From Vanilla planifolia (taxonomy: Eukaryota > Streptophyta > Magnoliopsida > Asparagales > Orchidaceae): a DNA stretch of 64,000 nucleotides. A model generated the notes under the pieces. It ran no database searches. It was not told where the DNA came from and was given only the letters and a program-made list of their open reading frames with translations. The translations under genes and the position numbers were made by a program. Shown in pieces: positions 62,280-64,000 of this stretch (its first letter is position 1; every line of letters starts with the position of its first letter). The DNA is taken from the NCBI GenBank assembly GCA_023846275.1, contig JAIUJO010000292.1, forward strand, positions 124,001-188,000, read 5' to 3'.

Positions 62280-63760
62280 ATATTGATAGTCAAATGTTAT
62301 TGTCCTAAACTAGGATGATAATATTTGCCAGATTAAAAACAAATTTTTATAGGAAGAGATGTTGATTTCAACTAAATAAGAATGACATTATCTACGACAA
62401 AAATACATTTTTCTCCTATTATGGTCACTTTTTTTACAAAACAATAGGTGAAATATATGTTGATAATCATGCTACTTTATCACTAAAATATGTTTAACTT
62501 GGCTATACATAAACTTCATTCTTTGAGGCTTCGCTTGCATTTTAAAGAACATGTTTTGAAGTTGTCGGAATAAACATAATATCTTTTTAAATGAGGCATG
62601 GGTTTGTTCTCCAAAAGGAAGGTCACTTATAATTAAATCAGTAAGATAATTTTTATTGTATACTAACTCTTTTGGCTAGACCATATCGCTATTTTGTAAA
62701 TTTTAACATATCATTTATAAGCTTTAGGTATGATAGAAGGATGCCTTTCCCATCTATCTTAACTTGCAATCAGGAAAAAAAGAAAACTCACTCATTATGT
62801 GAATCTAAAATTCTACACCAATATCCTCACTCATTTGAGCAAATAAATTAAAGTTGGTTCATCCCAATATGATGCCATCTGCATAGTCTTGGACTTGAAG
62901 ATATTCATCAATGCAGTTCTTTTTTGACAAAGTCCTATATAAATTCGCTTCATACGAAAAATTTAAGCAAAAACTTATTAAGTTTGTGATACCATAATAT
63001 ATTTTTGTCATCCAATTTTATTTTTCAAAATCTTCAATATCTTCCAAATCTTCTAATTTTTTATGTATAATTTCATTAAATACAACTTGAGTAAATTCCA
63101 TTACAACTAAGATTTCCTTGTTAAACTTCTTATAGGTCTATATATTTGTAGAATATTGTAATAGAGGAAAAATTAACTTGGTTTTTAATCTCCAATTTTT
63201 GTCCTACCATTTGATGTAACACATTGAACCAAAAAAGCCTAACTTTAAATTTTTAGGGTCCTTGTTATTCAAAAGTAATATAGTATCTTATTCATAATTT
63301 GTTTGATAATAAATTTATTCATACATTTAGATAAATAAGAGGTCTTAAATTATTAAGATATTATAGATTGGAGATCCTATACCACCAAAAGAAAAGTAAT
63401 AGAAACCTTCAATGCTTTAAGAGGAGAGCAACATTTTTCGATTCATAAAATTGAAGAAGCCTAACTAAGTATTTAGATACACAATCGAGAGATAAAAGTT
63501 ATATCTATAACAAATAGAAGGAATATTATTATATTGGTAGTTGTGACATACTGATAGCCAAAAATTATTGTCCCAAACAAGCAAGATAATATGTGTAAGA
63601 CTAAAACAAATATATTTGTATGTATAGAGGTTGGTTTAAACTAAATGAGAATGACATTATCTACCAAAAAAATACAAATTTTGCCTATTATGGCCACTTT
63701 TTTGACAAAATAATAAGTCAAACATATTTTAATAATAACGTTATTATATCCATATTTTCA
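62280..63760 (-). repeat. Direct duplication of copia gag segment, spacing about 1,250 bp
   Basis: 62,280-62,500 and 63,530-63,760 share TATTGTCC-AAAC-AG, then GAATGACATTATCTAC followed closely by AAAAATACA, then TATTATGG-CACTTTTTT and CAAAA-AATAGGT or CAAAATAATAAGT. They match 47,790-47,960 and 48,540-48,710 of copia 2. RT lies between the two copies here, whereas in copia 2 the copies are adjacent. Confidence 0.6.
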
Positions 63761-64000
63761 TTTTTTTGTCAACCAATTTTATTTTTCCAAAATCTTCCAT
63801 GCATTCCAAATCTACCACTATTTTTTATTCATAATTCCATCAAACATCTCTCGAGCAAATTCTTTTACAACTTGGGTTCCCCTTTTAAATGGTTTATGGG
63901 TCTATTTTTTTTAGAATATCAAAAAGAGATATCATCCATTAACTTGATTTTTTATCTCCAATTCTTATCTTACATATTGATGTAACACTCCATCTAAAAA
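62280..64000 (-). mobile_element. Third decayed Ty1/copia remnant, cut by window end
   Basis: Minus-strand remnant of the same family as 45,995-48,850. RT at about 62,640-62,930: LQVQDYADGIILG (62,865-62,900), the active site now Y-A-D-G, followed by FNLFAQMSEDI and an IHIMSEFSFF block. Gag segments occur at 63,684-64,000, 63,000-63,620 and again at 62,280-62,500, beyond the RT. The gag copies carry FCQKSGHNRQN (63,680-63,715) and FCKKSDHNRRK (62,414-62,446), both knuckle-like. Having gag sequence on both sides of RT shows rearrangement or nesting. The plus-strand 121-codon frame at 63,620-63,985 lies opposite this gag and is not a gene. Confidence 0.68.

Larger units (their letters stand above)
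58115..62280. other. AT-rich sequence with two small repeats only
   Basis: Apart from the 47-bp duplication and the AT hairpin listed separately, nothing is recognised. Minus frames at 60,883-61,095, 61,068-61,253 and 61,151-61,363 overlap each other, are low-complexity, and run through the TA repeat. Confidence 0.45.

Noticed and set aside
63620..63985. Longest open frame in the window (121 codons, plus strand)
   Set aside because: It lies opposite the copia gag segment of the third copia remnant, is rich in F, I, N and S as expected from AT-rich antisense, and the homologous segments at 47,790-48,240 and 62,280-62,500 do not keep the frame.
1..64000. tRNA, rRNA, organelle-derived DNA or CRISPR-like arrays
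   Set aside because: No cloverleaf-like GC-rich segments, no block of chloroplast or mitochondrial-like composition, and no regularly spaced short direct repeats were seen on reading through.
1..64000. Bacterial or phage origin because of the high AT content
   Set aside because: Absence of dense open frames, together with LTR, copia, gypsy and L1 remnants of plant type, excludes it.

Overview
This window reads as an intergenic or intronic stretch of a very AT-rich, repeat-packed plant nuclear genome. I found no intact host gene, no rRNA or tRNA gene, no CRISPR array and no bacterial-style operon. The longest open frame is 121 codons and lies opposite a retrotransposon remnant. The organism call rests on the transposon families: plant-type Ty1/copia elements with Sirevirus-like features, Ty3/gypsy elements, and a plant L1-type LINE carrying a DUF4283-like first domain. 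By eye the GC content is about a quarter or lower. Strongly AT-biased, repeat-rich plant genomes exist (for example in the parasitic family Rafflesiaceae), but I cannot assign a species from this sequence.

Layout: 1-4,740 is a decayed Ty3/gypsy derivative (copy A: LTR, integrase tail, protease, gag). 5,345-5,760 is a small unidentified island of more mixed composition. 5,790-19,790 is an AT desert holding a two-unit repeat of about 1 kb (8,850-10,850) and a short minisatellite (about 16,954-17,032). 19,795-21,150 is a nested duplication. 21,700-22,230 is an isolated gypsy integrase fragment. 24,160-31,297 is a traceable copia element with an LTR pair and recognisable gag, integrase, RT and RNase H remnants. 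31,845-32,700 is a fragment related to the gypsy LTR region. 37,380-42,420 is a LINE readable from its DUF4283-like start to its RT C-terminal zinc-binding region. 45,995-48,850 is a second copia element with a duplicated gag segment. 50,050-50,975 is a tandem repeat of about 335 bp. 51,915-58,115 is gypsy copy B, with the same internal deletion as copy A. 58,115-62,280 is AT-rich sequence with a fresh-looking 47-bp duplication and an AT hairpin. 62,280-64,000 is a third copia remnant, related to the second.

Every element whose orientation I can determine is on the minus strand. All coding remnants are broken by stops and frameshifts, and many changes look like G:C to A:T decay (for example zinc-knuckle cysteines read as tyrosine). 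The two gypsy copies lack the same middle of pol, which suggests a non-autonomous derivative that spread by using another element's enzymes. The consistent antisense orientation would fit the inside of a very large intron of a plus-strand gene. That is an inference; no exon was seen. All similarity calls were made by eye against known family consensus patterns, not by database search.
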